A stretch of 64,000 nucleotides of DNA from positions 120,706 to 184,705 of the forward strand of contig CAWVIZ010000007.1 of assembly GCA_963929535.1 (NCBI GenBank), written 5' to 3'. A program made the translations under genes and the position numbers. The stretch's first letter is position 1. Every line of letters starts with the position of its first letter. Below the pieces are notes generated by a model that searched no databases, was not told where the DNA came from, and saw only the letters and a program-made list of their open reading frames with translations. The stretch is from Pullilachnospira sp963929535 (GTDB lineage Bacteria > Bacillota > Clostridia > Lachnospirales > Lachnospiraceae). This document shows positions 33,395 to 42,776 of the stretch, one piece after another.

Positions 33395-34081
33395 TCACAG
33401 ACGGGTAAGGGGAGACAAGCGACAGTTCAGACTTTCGCCTTTATAGGGTAATATCCTTTCGGCTGCGCACACCGTTTTTGCGCTGCCTAAAAACAGAATG
33501 ATTGGCAGGATCGCACAGTACTTTTATGCATAGTTTCTATCTGCCGGTGTCTTATTTGATCCGTATAATGAGAATTTCCATTTTTCCAATTACCGCTGAA
33601 ATCTGTATTTTGAAGATTAAGTGGGTAGTTTTTTTGACCTGTGTACGGAAGAGATTGGTCATTTCCCTATTACGGCCGTATATGCAGCAAGGCAATTGCT
33701 GAATTGTATCATACTCTGCGCTTTGTTTTCAGAAAGACACCCCCCGTATTTTATACTTTTTTAATTTGCTTTTGTGAGACGGAGGGAGTAAAATTTCCTT
33801 ATCGAACAGTCTGTCAGGGACTGATCAAACGTTCTCTTATGTCCTGCCAGGACATTCTGCAGGAATATTCCGTTCTGTATCCAGGGCAGTTCCGCCCAAA
33901 ATCTCAAGAGTAACACAGCAGTTTGTCTGTATAAAGTTTTTAAGCCCTTCGTCTGTGCTGAAGCAAATCTGTCCTGTATTGCGGGAGAATAGAGTACATC
34001 GGCGATAAAAACGAATAAATGCAAAGAAAAACATTGCACAATCTATGTGAAAGAGTATAATAAAAACAGGCAGGAGGTAAA
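33395..34081. other. AT-rich spacer without a convincing gene
   Basis: Several short open frames of 60-90 codons exist, on both strands, but none has a ribosome binding site or recognisable protein. A degenerate extra unit end of the tandem repeat is at its left edge. AGGAGG at the right edge belongs to the nuclease gene. Confidence 0.5.
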
Positions 34082-35014
34082 GTGAAGAGGTATAAAGATG
34101 TATTGTTAAAGCAGTATCTGGGTGACAACAGGCGGTTTGCGGACCTGTGGAATGGATTTGCCGGGGAAGAACTGATGAGAGCCGGAGAGCTGGAGACGCT
34201 GGGAGAGACCGGCTTATCCAGAGACGGGGAAGGCAGTCCTTTGGGAAAGAGGGAACATGACATACTGAAGAGAAGAAACGGGAATGGATATGCGTGTATC
34301 CTGGGAATGGAGAACCAGGAGTATGTGGATTACCGGATGGTGATCCGCTCTATGGGGTATGAGCTGGAGGGCTATGAGCGTCAGATGAGACGGCTGGCCA
34401 GGATACATAGGGAGAAAAAAGATTGTACAGGAGAAGAGTGGCTTTCCAGGATGAAGAGGAAGGAACGGCTGGAACCGGTGGCTGTGCTGGTGGTGTATTT
34501 GGGGAGGAATGCCTGGGACGGGAGCCGGGACCTGTACGGGATGACGGAGATGGAACGGCTGCCGGAGAAGTGGAGAGCGTTGGTGAGCAACTACCGGATG
34601 AATCTGCTGGATGTGGGAAGATTTGAGCATATGGACAGATTTCAGACGGATATCCGTCTGGTGTTTGGGTTTCTGAGACTGAGATGGGATAAAGAAAAGC
34701 TGAAGACATTTATGGAGGAGAACCGGGAGGGATTCCGGCGCCTGAGAGGGGATGCCTATGATGTGATCCAGGCGTACGGGAGCCTGCCGGGGCTGAAGGA
34801 GAAAAAAGAGAAGTACCGGCGTGGAGAGGAGGAATACGATATGTGCCAGGCGTGGGAAGAGATTGCGGCTGAAGAACGGGAAGAGGGACGTAAAGAGGAA
34901 CGGATTACGTTAATCGTGCGCATGCTGGAAAAAGGAATGAAGATCGAGGACGTGGTTTACTACACCGGTTTTTCGGAAAATGAGGTCAAGAATCTGAAAG
35001 ACGGGATGGAGTAG
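34082..35014 (+). CDS. Rpn-type PD-(D/E)XK nuclease / transposase-like protein
   Basis: A 310-aa protein of the Rpn family, often called PD-(D/E)XK nuclease family transposase. The core has D in HDILKRR and the E-N-Q of LGMENQEYVDYRM, then VLVVYLG strands. The C terminus has the usual short helical repeat tail (RMLEKGMKIEDVVYYTGFSENEV). The start is a GTG with CAGGAGG upstream. Rpn proteins cut DNA and promote recA-independent recombination; many gut Firmicutes carry dozens of divergent copies. It stands alone. Confidence 0.8.
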   Translation: MKRYKDVLLKQYLGDNRRFADLWNGFAGEELMRAGELETLGETGLSRDGEGSPLGKREHDILKRRNGNGYACILGMENQEYVDYRMVIRSMGYELEGYERQMRRLARIHREKKDCTGEEWLSRMKRKERLEPVAVLVVYLGRNAWDGSRDLYGMTEMERLPEKWRALVSNYRMNLLDVGRFEHMDRFQTDIRLVFGFLRLRWDKEKLKTFMEENREGFRRLRGDAYDVIQAYGSLPGLKEKKEKYRRGEEEYDMCQAWEEIAAEEREEGRKEERITLIVRMLEKGMKIEDVVYYTGFSENEVKNLKDGME

Positions 35015-35216
35015 GCGAGCCTGCCGGAAAACAGGCGGTTTCAGCTCAGACAGGCACATGGAGGAAACGGATGTCCATTTTGGCGAATGAATCGTTTTTT
35101 ATCCATGCGGCCGATCACCCTGCCGATATAGAGCACCCGGTTTTCCGGGATTGGTTACAGGCGCTGCTTCAAAAAGAAAAAAGTGATCCCCCTTTGGAAA
35201 CTTTGCGCGCTACCGC

Positions 35217-35246
35217 TTGACAAGCCTTCCCTGTTTTCATTATAAT
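35217..35246 (+). promoter_or_regulatory. SigA-type promoter of the ileS T-box transcript
   Basis: TTGACA (35217-35222) and TATAAT (35241-35246), 18 bp apart. The predicted transcript start near 35253 is just ahead of T-box stem I. Confidence 0.85.
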
Positions 35247-35252
35247 AATTCT

Positions 35253-35540
35253 GGTAAAAACAAGGACGGAGACAGTAATCTGCGCTTCAAAGCCGCAGCG
35301 AGCCGGGGAGGGTGGAAGCCCGGCGTGAGTAGAGGCAGAGGAAGATCACTCCCGAGTTGCGATCTGAGAGCGGACAGCATATCTGCAAAAGCGGCGGATA
35401 TCTGAATACCGCAGGTAGGAGACGCCGGTTTTCCACCGTTAAAAGGAACATGTATCGGTTTTGCAGACCCGTACAAAGTAAGAGGTGGTATGCGAAGGTA
35501 ATTCAGCCCTCGTCCTGTTACAGGACGAGGGCATTTTTTT
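35253..35540 (+). promoter_or_regulatory. T-box riboswitch of ileS
   Basis: The leader has the stem I features GACAGTAAT (AGTA turn) and GAGCCGGGG...GGTGGAAGCCCGG (distal loop platform), a candidate Ile specifier codon AUC at 35345-35347 followed by A, the T-box core AGAGGTGGTATGCGA (35481-35495, slightly off the AGGGTGGTACCGCG consensus), and a terminator. The known mechanism is that uncharged tRNA-Ile pairs with the specifier and with the T-box bulge and switches the terminator to an antiterminator. It thus raises ileS, and probably glgP behind it, when isoleucine is short. Confidence 0.88.
35506..35540 (+). terminator. T-box intrinsic terminator
   Basis: GCCCTCGTCCTG (35506-35517) pairs perfectly with CAGGACGAGGGC (35521-35532) and is followed by ATTTTTTT. 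The 5' arm includes the CTCGTCC segment that would form the competing antiterminator. Confidence 0.92.
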
Positions 35541-35546
35541 CAGGGA

Positions 35547-35771
35547 AAGCCAGTCCAGCGGCGGAACAGGAGGGCATGCTGGCATGCCCGGAGGAGGAGC
35601 CATTGGACGGGCAAGGGAGAATGAGCGCGGAGACCGGAGGTCGGAGTGCGAATGCTCCCGGGAAACGCGAGAGTGCGAAGCACGGAGCGTTGGCTTTCCC
35701 GAAGAAAAAGAAGCCAGTCCAGCGGCGGAACAGGAGGGCATGCTGGCATGCCCGGAGGAGGAGCCATTGGA
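35547..35771. repeat. 61-bp repeat pair in the ileS 5' UTR
   Basis: Identical 61-bp segments occupy 35547-35607 and 35711-35771, 164 bp apart. Each contains the palindrome GGGCATGC-TG-GCATGCCC (35572-35589 and 35736-35753). The 103-bp spacer is GC-rich and also hairpin-prone. The block lies between the T-box terminator and the ileS start, lengthening that leader by about 260 nt. Confidence 0.9.
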
Positions 35772-35808
35772 TGGTTTTTCCAACAGGTAAAATGAAGGAG
35801 GATTTGCC

Positions 35809-38800
35809 ATGTACCAGAAAGTGTCAACAGATCTGAAGTTTGTTGAAAGAGAAAAAAATGTGGAAAAGTTCTGGAAAGACAACCGGATTTTTGAGAAGAG
35901 CATGGAGCAGAGAGAGGGCTGCCCCACTTATACTTTTTATGACGGGCCGCCTACGGCCAATGGAAAGCCCCACATCGGCCATGTACTGACCCGGGTGATC
36001 AAGGATATGATCCCCCGATACCGCACCATGAAAGGATATATGGTTCCCAGAAAAGCAGGATGGGATACTCACGGACTTCCGGTAGAGCTGGAAGTGGAAC
36101 GTGAGCTGGGCCTGGACGGGAAGGAACAGATCGAGGAATACGGGTTGGTACCGTTCATCGACAAGTGCAAGGAAAGCGTGTGGAAATACAAGGGCATGTG
36201 GGAAGATTTTTCCGCCACGGTAGGATTCTGGGCGGATATGGAGCACCCCTATGTGACATATCATGACGATTATATCGAATCCGAGTGGTGGGCCTTAAAG
36301 AAGATCTGGGACAAAGGCCTCTTGTACAAAGGCTTCAAGATCGTACCCTACTGTCCCCGCTGCGGAACTCCTCTGTCCGCTCAGGAGGTAGCACAGGGAT
36401 ATAAGGATGTGAAGGAGCGTTCCGCCATTGCCCGGTTTAAGGTGGTGGGTGAGGATGCCTACATTCTGGCATGGACCACCACGCCCTGGACCCTGCCCTC
36501 CAACGTGGCGCTCTGTGTGCATCCCGATGAGACATACGCAAAGGTGAAGGCAGCCGACGGCTATACCTATTATATGGCGGAGGCTCTGCTGGATACTGTG
36601 CTGGGCGGGCTGGAAAGAGAGGAAGGGACTCCCGCTTATGAAGTGCTTGAGACCTGTGTGGGAAAGAATCTGGAGTATAAGGAATATGAGCCGCTGTATA
36701 ACTTCAAGCCTTTAAATAAGAAAGCCCATTATGTGGTATGCGATACGTATGTAACTCTGACAGACGGTACCGGCGTGGTACACATCGCTCCCGCATTCGG
36801 TGAGGATGACAGCAAGGTGGGAAGAAAGTATGATCTGCCTTTCCTTCAGCTGGTGGATGAAAAAGGTGAGATGACACCGGAAACCGCATGGCCGGGAGTG
36901 TTTGTGAAGAAAGCGGATCCCCTGGTGCTGGAGGATCTGGATAAGAGAGGGCTTCTGTTTGCCGCTCCCAAATTTGAACACAGCTATCCCCACTGCTGGA
37001 GATGTGATACGCCGCTGATCTACTATGCCAGAGAATCCTGGTTTATCAAGATGACCGCGGTAAAGGAAGACCTGATCCGCAACAACAATACCATCAACTG
37101 GATTCCGGAAAGCATTGGAAAGGGCCGTTTTGGAGACTGGCTGGAAAATGTACAGGACTGGGGAATTTCCAGGAACCGTTACTGGGGAACACCGCTGAAC
37201 ATCTGGGAGTGTGAGTGCGGCCATATGCATTCCGTGGGAAGCCGGCAGGAACTGTATGAGATGAGCGGTGATGAGCGGGCAAAGACTGTAGAGCTGCACC
37301 GTCCGTATATTGACGAGATTACTATCAGGTGTCCCAAATGCGGAAAGCCCATGCACCGGGTACCGGAGGTGATCGACTGCTGGTTTGATTCCGGAGCCAT
37401 GCCGTTTGCTCAGCATCACTATCCCTTTGAAAATCAGGATCTGTTTGAGAAGCAGTTCCCGGCTCAGTTTATTTCCGAGGCTGTGGATCAGACCAGAGGA
37501 TGGTTCTACTCCCTTCTGGCAGAGTCCACCCTGCTGTTCAACAAGGCTGCTTATGAGAACGTGATCGTTCTGGGGCATGTGCAGGATGAAAATGGTCAGA
37601 AGATGAGCAAGTCCAAGGGAAATGCGGTGGATCCTTTTGACGCGCTGTCCACCTACGGCGCCGATGCTATCCGGTGGTATTTCTATATCAACAGCGCTCC
37701 CTGGCTGCCTAACCGGTTCCATGGAAAAGCGGTGCAGGAGGGTCAGAGAAAATTCATGAGCACCCTCTGGAATACGTATGCATTCTTTGTGCTCTATGCC
37801 AATATTGATGAATTTGATGCAACAAAGTATACGCTGGAATATGATAAATTATCTGTAATGGATAAATGGCTGCTCTCCAAGCTGAACACCCTGATCCAGA
37901 CGGTGGACAGCAATCTGGAGAACTACAGGATCCCTGAGGCGGCCAGAGCCCTCCAGGAGTTTGTGGATGACATGAGCAACTGGTATGTGAGAAGAAGCAG
38001 AGAGCGTTTCTGGGCCAAGGGAATGGAGCAGGATAAGATCAATGCCTATATGACACTGTATACTGCTCTTGTAACTGTGGCGAAGGTGGCTGCGCCCATG
38101 ATCCCGTTCATGACGGAGGATATTTACCAGAACCTGGTGAGAAGCCTGGATAAGTCCGCTCCGGAGAGCGTGCATCTGTGTGATTTCCCCAAGGCGGATC
38201 CGGCCTGGACAGACAAGGAGCTGGAAGAAAACATGAGCCATCTGCTGGATGTGGTGGTGATGGGCCGCGCCTGCAGAAATACGGCGGCTATCAAAAACCG
38301 CCAGCCCATTGCCAGAATGTTTGTGAAGGCTCCCTGGAGGCTGTCTGAGTTCTATACGGACATCATCGGGGATGAGCTGAACGTGAAAAAGGTGGAGTTT
38401 GCCGATGACATTGAGAATTTCATCTCCTACAGCTTCAAGCCTCAGCTTAAGACAGTGGGACCCAAATACGGAAAGCTTTTAAATGGTATTCGTCAGGCTC
38501 TGACGGAGCTGGACGGCAATAAGGCTATGGCTGAGCTGAAGTCCGAAGGCCAATTAAAACTTGACATCAGCGGCAGCCAGGTTGTATTATCAGAAAGTGA
38601 CCTGCTGATCGAAACTGCGCAGATGGAGGGCTATGTCACCGAGTCTGACAATGAGATCGCAGTGGTATTGGATACAAATCTGACTCCTGAGCTGGTGGAA
38701 GAAGGATTTGTCCGTGAGATCATCAGCAAGATCCAGACCATGAGAAAAGAGGCCGGATTTGAAGTGATGGATCAGATTAAAGTGTATGTGAAAGACAACC

Positions 38801-38949
38801 AGGTGATTCAGAACATCATGAAAACACATGCCGAAGAGATTCAATCAGAAGTTTTAGCGGTGGATATCGTTATGGATGCCATCGCCGGCTACGAGAAGGA
38901 ATGGAAGATCAATTCTGAGAACGTAGTCCTTGCAGTAGAAAAACAGTAA
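35809..38949 (+). CDS. ileS: Isoleucyl-tRNA synthetase
   Basis: A 1046-aa class I synthetase that attaches isoleucine to tRNA-Ile in the cytoplasm. The HIGH motif is HIGH (residues 55-58) and the KMSKS motif is KMSKS (598-602). The editing-domain stretch WTTTPWTLPSN and the zinc-like CPKCGKP...CECGH segments are present. Length and the sequence around PHCWRCDTPLIYYARESWF fit the type 2 (eukaryote-like) IleRS, which is naturally less sensitive to mupirocin; that typing is from family knowledge and not tested here. GAAGGAGG precedes ATG 35809. A T-box controls it. Confidence 0.97.
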   Translation: MYQKVSTDLKFVEREKNVEKFWKDNRIFEKSMEQREGCPTYTFYDGPPTANGKPHIGHVLTRVIKDMIPRYRTMKGYMVPRKAGWDTHGLPVELEVERELGLDGKEQIEEYGLVPFIDKCKESVWKYKGMWEDFSATVGFWADMEHPYVTYHDDYIESEWWALKKIWDKGLLYKGFKIVPYCPRCGTPLSAQEVAQGYKDVKERSAIARFKVVGEDAYILAWTTTPWTLPSNVALCVHPDETYAKVKAADGYTYYMAEALLDTVLGGLEREEGTPAYEVLETCVGKNLEYKEYEPLYNFKPLNKKAHYVVCDTYVTLTDGTGVVHIAPAFGEDDSKVGRKYDLPFLQLVDEKGEMTPETAWPGVFVKKADPLVLEDLDKRGLLFAAPKFEHSYPHCWRCDTPLIYYARESWFIKMTAVKEDLIRNNNTINWIPESIGKGRFGDWLENVQDWGISRNRYWGTPLNIWECECGHMHSVGSRQELYEMSGDERAKTVELHRPYIDEITIRCPKCGKPMHRVPEVIDCWFDSGAMPFAQHHYPFENQDLFEKQFPAQFISEAVDQTRGWFYSLLAESTLLFNKAAYENVIVLGHVQDENGQKMSKSKGNAVDPFDALSTYGADAIRWYFYINSAPWLPNRFHGKAVQEGQRKFMSTLWNTYAFFVLYANIDEFDATKYTLEYDKLSVMDKWLLSKLNTLIQTVDSNLENYRIPEAARALQEFVDDMSNWYVRRSRERFWAKGMEQDKINAYMTLYTALVTVAKVAAPMIPFMTEDIYQNLVRSLDKSAPESVHLCDFPKADPAWTDKELEENMSHLLDVVVMGRACRNTAAIKNRQPIARMFVKAPWRLSEFYTDIIGDELNVKKVEFADDIENFISYSFKPQLKTVGPKYGKLLNGIRQALTELDGNKAMAELKSEGQLKLDISGSQVVLSESDLLIETAQMEGYVTESDNEIAVVLDTNLTPELVEEGFVREIISKIQTMRKEAGFEVMDQIKVYVKDNQVIQNIMKTHAEEIQSEVLAVDIVMDAIAGYEKEWKINSENVVLAVEKQ

Positions 38950-38972
38950 CTGTTTGAACTAAGGAGGTAACG

Positions 38973-41432
38973 ATGTTAGACAGCCATTTCAAAAAAGAAG
39001 AATTTAAAAAAAGTGTCAAAGATAACGTAAAGATGCTTTACCGGAAGACCATTGACGAGGCCACCCAGGAGCAGATCTTCCAGGCGGTTTCCCTGGCGGT
39101 AAAGGATGTGATCATCGACAACTGGCTTCTGTCCCAGAAGCAGTTTGAGAAGGATGATCCGAAGATTGTTTATTATATGTCCATGGAGTTCCTGATGGGC
39201 CGTGCCCTGGGGAACAATCTGATCAACCTGTGCGCCTACAAAGAGGTGAAAGAGGCTCTGGAGGAACTGGGCTTCGACCTGAACGTGATCGAGGACCAGG
39301 AGCCGGATCCGGCTCTTGGAAACGGCGGTCTGGGACGCCTTGCCGCCTGTTTTCTGGATTCCCTGTCAACCCTGGGATACTGCGCGTACGGCTGCGGCAT
39401 CCGTTATCACTATGGTCTGTTCAAGCAGAAGATTGAGAACGGATACCAGGTGGAGGTTCCGGACAACTGGCTGGAAAACGGATATCCTTTTGAACTGCGG
39501 CGGCCGGAATACGCCAAAGAGGTAAAATTCGGAGGATATGTAAAGGTGGTATATGATCCTGCCACCGGAAGAAACAACTTTGTACAGGAAGGCTATCAGT
39601 CCGTTCGGGCGATTCCCTATGATATGCCCATTGTGGGATACAACAACAAGATCGTCAATACCCTGAGGATCTGGGACGCGGAGGCGATCAATGACTTCCG
39701 TCTGGATCTGTTTGATAAGGGAGAATATCATAAGGCCGTGGAGCAGGAGAACCTGGCCAAGAACATTGTGGATGTACTGTACCCCAATGACAACCATTAT
39801 GCGGGAAAAGAGCTGCGTCTGAAACAGCAGTATTTCTTTATTTCCGCCAGTATTCAGGCAGCCATCGCCAAGTTTAAGAGGGCGCACAGCGATCTGAGAG
39901 ATATCCCCAAAAAGATAACCTTCCAGATGAACGACACCCATCCCACCATGGCAGTGGCAGAGCTGATGCGGATCCTGGTGGATGAGGAAGGCCTGGCATG
40001 GGAGGAGGCCTGGGATATAACCACCCATACCTGTGCGTACACCAACCATACGATCATGTCCGAGGCGCTGGAAAAATGGCCTATCGAGCTGTTTTCCAAA
40101 CTGCTGCCCCGTATTTACCAGATCATCGAGGAGATCAACCGCCGGTTTATCCAGGATATCCAGAGCAAATATCCGGGCAACCAGGAGAAGATCCGGAAGA
40201 TGGCCATTATCTATGACGGACAGGTGAAGATGGCGCATCTGGCCATCGTAGGCGGATATTCCATCAACGGTGTGGCGAGACTGCATACAGAGATTCTTAA
40301 GAAGCAGGAGCTGAAGGATTTCTACGAGATGTATCCGGAGAAATTCAGCAACAAGACCAATGGAATTACCCAGAGAAGGTTCCTGCTGCATGCCAATCCG
40401 CTTTTGGCAGACTGGATCACCGACCATATCGGTGATGAATGGATCACTGATCTGCCCCAGCTTTCCAAACTGAAGGTATATGCGGACGATGAAAGAGCGC
40501 AGCAGGAGTTTATGAACATCAAGTACCAGAATAAGGTACGTCTGGCAAAATATATCCTGGAGCACAATGGGATCGAGGTAAACCCGCATTCGATCTTCGA
40601 CGTACAGGTAAAGAGACTGCATGAGTACAAACGCCAGCTGCTGAATATCCTGCATGTGATGTATCTGTACAACCAGATCAAAGAGCATCCGGAGATGGAT
40701 TTCTATCCCAGAACCTTTATCTTTGGTGCCAAGGCTGCGGCAGGTTACCGCCGGGCAAAGCAGACCATCAAGCTGATCAATTCTGTGGCGGATGTGGTCA
40801 ACAACGACGCATCCATCAACGGAAAGCTGAAGGTGGTATTTATTGAGAATTACCGGGTTTCCAACGCGGAGATGATCTTTGCGGCTGCGGATGTATCCGA
40901 GCAGATTTCCACTGCCAGCAAGGAGGCTTCCGGAACCGGAAACATGAAGTTCATGCTGAACGGCGCACCCACCCTGGGAACCATGGATGGCGCCAATGTG
41001 GAGATCGTGGAAGAGGTTGGAAGGGAGAATGCCTTTATCTTCGGTCTGTCTTCCGACGAGGTCATCAATTATGAGAACAACGGCGGTTATGATCCCATGC
41101 AGTACTTCAATAACGATCCGGACATCCGTCAGGTGCTGATGCAGCTGATCAATGGAATGTACTCAGGCGGGGATTTCAATATGTTCCGTGAGATCTATGA
41201 CTCTCTGCTGAATACCCACAGCAGCGACCGGGCAGACACTTACTTTATCCTGGCTGACTTCAAGCCGTATGCTGAGGCTCAGAGGGAAGTGGAGAAAGCC
41301 TACAGGGATACCAGAAGATGGGCGAAGATGGCTCTTCTGAATACCGCCTGCGCAGGAAAGTTCTCTTCCGACAGAACGATCCAGCAGTATGTGGATGAGA
41401 TCTGGCATCTGGATAAGGTGAAAATTAAATAA
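38973..41432 (+). CDS. glgP: Glycogen/alpha-glucan phosphorylase
   Basis: An 819-aa family GT35 phosphorylase of full length. The pyridoxal phosphate lysine is Lys659 in GTGNMKFMLNG, and the N-terminal VYYMSMEFLMGR and GNGGLGRLAACFLDS motifs are typical. It releases glucose-1-phosphate from glycogen or maltodextrins using phosphate. TAAGGAGG precedes the ATG, only 23 bp after ileS, with no terminator or promoter between, so the gene probably shares the T-box-controlled transcript; that is an odd pairing. Confidence 0.97.
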   Translation: MLDSHFKKEEFKKSVKDNVKMLYRKTIDEATQEQIFQAVSLAVKDVIIDNWLLSQKQFEKDDPKIVYYMSMEFLMGRALGNNLINLCAYKEVKEALEELGFDLNVIEDQEPDPALGNGGLGRLAACFLDSLSTLGYCAYGCGIRYHYGLFKQKIENGYQVEVPDNWLENGYPFELRRPEYAKEVKFGGYVKVVYDPATGRNNFVQEGYQSVRAIPYDMPIVGYNNKIVNTLRIWDAEAINDFRLDLFDKGEYHKAVEQENLAKNIVDVLYPNDNHYAGKELRLKQQYFFISASIQAAIAKFKRAHSDLRDIPKKITFQMNDTHPTMAVAELMRILVDEEGLAWEEAWDITTHTCAYTNHTIMSEALEKWPIELFSKLLPRIYQIIEEINRRFIQDIQSKYPGNQEKIRKMAIIYDGQVKMAHLAIVGGYSINGVARLHTEILKKQELKDFYEMYPEKFSNKTNGITQRRFLLHANPLLADWITDHIGDEWITDLPQLSKLKVYADDERAQQEFMNIKYQNKVRLAKYILEHNGIEVNPHSIFDVQVKRLHEYKRQLLNILHVMYLYNQIKEHPEMDFYPRTFIFGAKAAAGYRRAKQTIKLINSVADVVNNDASINGKLKVVFIENYRVSNAEMIFAAADVSEQISTASKEASGTGNMKFMLNGAPTLGTMDGANVEIVEEVGRENAFIFGLSSDEVINYENNGGYDPMQYFNNDPDIRQVLMQLINGMYSGGDFNMFREIYDSLLNTHSSDRADTYFILADFKPYAEAQREVEKAYRDTRRWAKMALLNTACAGKFSSDRTIQQYVDEIWHLDKVKIK

Positions 41433-41450
41433 GAAATATTGGGCCTTTGA

Positions 41451-41500
41451 GGCGGGAAACCGAAACGCAGACAGAAGCTGCGGCGGTTTTCCGCCTTTTT
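41451..41500 (+). terminator. Rho-independent terminator after glgP
   Basis: GGCGGGAAACCG (41451-41462) pairs with CGGTTTTCCGCC (41484-41495), followed by TTTTT. Confidence 0.85.
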
Positions 41501-41556
41501 GTGTTTGGGTGGCTTTTTTGGAATAAAATGAAAATTCTGTTATTTAAGATCAAAAC

Positions 41557-41583
41557 TTGACGAAATCATAAAAAAAATATAAT
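41557..41583 (+). promoter_or_regulatory. Putative promoter of cluster A regulator gene
   Basis: TTGACG (41557-41562) and TATAAT (41578-41583) with a short 15-bp spacer, in an A-rich stretch 59 bp before the regulator start. Confidence 0.5.
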
Positions 41584-41642
41584 CTGATTTTAGCAAAAGT
41601 TGAGATTTTTGAAAGAAAACAGAAACAGGGAGGAGGGTCAAT

Positions 41643-42776
41643 ATGCGAAAAATGGTTCTGATAGATGACGAGCCGCTGATGTTGGAAGGTTTTTCCAAAG
41701 CAATTTCCTGGCAGGAATATGGTTATAAGCTGATCGGCGCGTTCAGGAGTCCTGAAAATCTGATTGATTTTTGTGGAAAACATCATCCGGATGTTATCCT
41801 GATGGATATTAATATGCCGGATATGGATGGTATCACAGCGCTTAAGCAAATCAAACAGATTTATCCTGCGGTAAAGGTAATTATGTTGACTGCACATAAT
41901 GAATTTGATTATGCCAGGGATGCATTGCGGTATCATGCGGATGAATACTTGTGGAAACCTGAAATAAATTTTGAGGATATTGTAGTATGCATGGACAGAC
42001 TGTTTGCGCAGAATGTTCAAGAGGAAAGTGCGGAAAAAGCAGACAATAGAGAACTTCAGGAGTTTGTGCAGTACCGGCCGGAAGAAAGTATATTTTCCGC
42101 GAGGGTATTTCACAAAATTTTGGAGGATATTGAGCAGTTTTTAAAGCTGGAAAATCTGCAATTGGTATCTCAGAGCATGGATCGTATGTGGGAGATGATT
42201 TTGACGGATCATCCGGGAAAAAGAGAACTTCTTGGAGAAATGATGCATGTTGCGTATCTGTTTCGGGAGGCCCTTTCAAAATACAGGGCGGAATCGGCGG
42301 AAAAATTGGAGGAAATGCTTTTAAGCTGCCTTTATCGAAGTTCCGATTATCAGGATTTTATTATGGAGGCGGAGAATATTCTCAATGGGAAACTGGAAGA
42401 ATTAAAAAAACGAAAGGAAGAGAACAGCGAGCAGTTACAGCAGACAATAGAAACATATATTCAGCAGAATCTTCAGAAAACAGATTTAAATTTGATGGAG
42501 ATCGCCAATGTTATCGGCGTCAGTTATTCCTATTTTTCCAGACTGTTTCCTGAAATCATGGGAAAGAATTTCAGTAAATATCTGATAGAGAAAAGACTGG
42601 AAAAAGCATGTGAATACTTAAAATTCAGCGATTTTAAGATAGACAGGATATTGGAAATGACAGGATATACGGATAAAAGTTATTTTATAAAGAGTTTCCG
42701 TCATTATACAGGAATGACGCCGGCGAAATATCGGGTGAAATATAAAGATGAAGAAAATCAGAAAGAAAAACGGTGA
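41643..42776 (+). CDS. YesN-type response regulator (receiver + AraC HTH)
   Basis: A 377-aa regulator. The receiver has LIDDEP, phosphoacceptor Asp55 in ILMDINMPD and Lys in YLWKPE. The C-terminal AraC-type domain has ANVIGVSYSYFSRLFPE and ILEMTGYTDKSYFIKSF with the end GMTPAKYR. GGAGGAGG precedes the ATG. It overlaps the kinase gene by 29 bp. With that kinase it should switch on the sugar transporter and glycosidase genes downstream. Confidence 0.92.
   Translation: MRKMVLIDDEPLMLEGFSKAISWQEYGYKLIGAFRSPENLIDFCGKHHPDVILMDINMPDMDGITALKQIKQIYPAVKVIMLTAHNEFDYARDALRYHADEYLWKPEINFEDIVVCMDRLFAQNVQEESAEKADNRELQEFVQYRPEESIFSARVFHKILEDIEQFLKLENLQLVSQSMDRMWEMILTDHPGKRELLGEMMHVAYLFREALSKYRAESAEKLEEMLLSCLYRSSDYQDFIMEAENILNGKLEELKKRKEENSEQLQQTIETYIQQNLQKTDLNLMEIANVIGVSYSYFSRLFPEIMGKNFSKYLIEKRLEKACEYLKFSDFKIDRILEMTGYTDKSYFIKSFRHYTGMTPAKYRVKYKDEENQKEKR

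Noticed and set aside
33055..33408. Repeat protein of 117 aa encoded by the 81-bp array
   Set aside because: Both strands are open only because 81 is divisible by three; no ribosome binding site, and the predicted peptide looks like noise.
33502..33913. Small genes in the gap before the Rpn-type gene
   Set aside because: Frames of 66 and 90 codons overlap antisense frames, lack ribosome binding sites and show no protein-like pattern.
35357..35836. 159-codon frame across the ileS leader
   Set aside because: It runs through the T-box structure, terminator and repeats; these RNA and repeat features explain the region.
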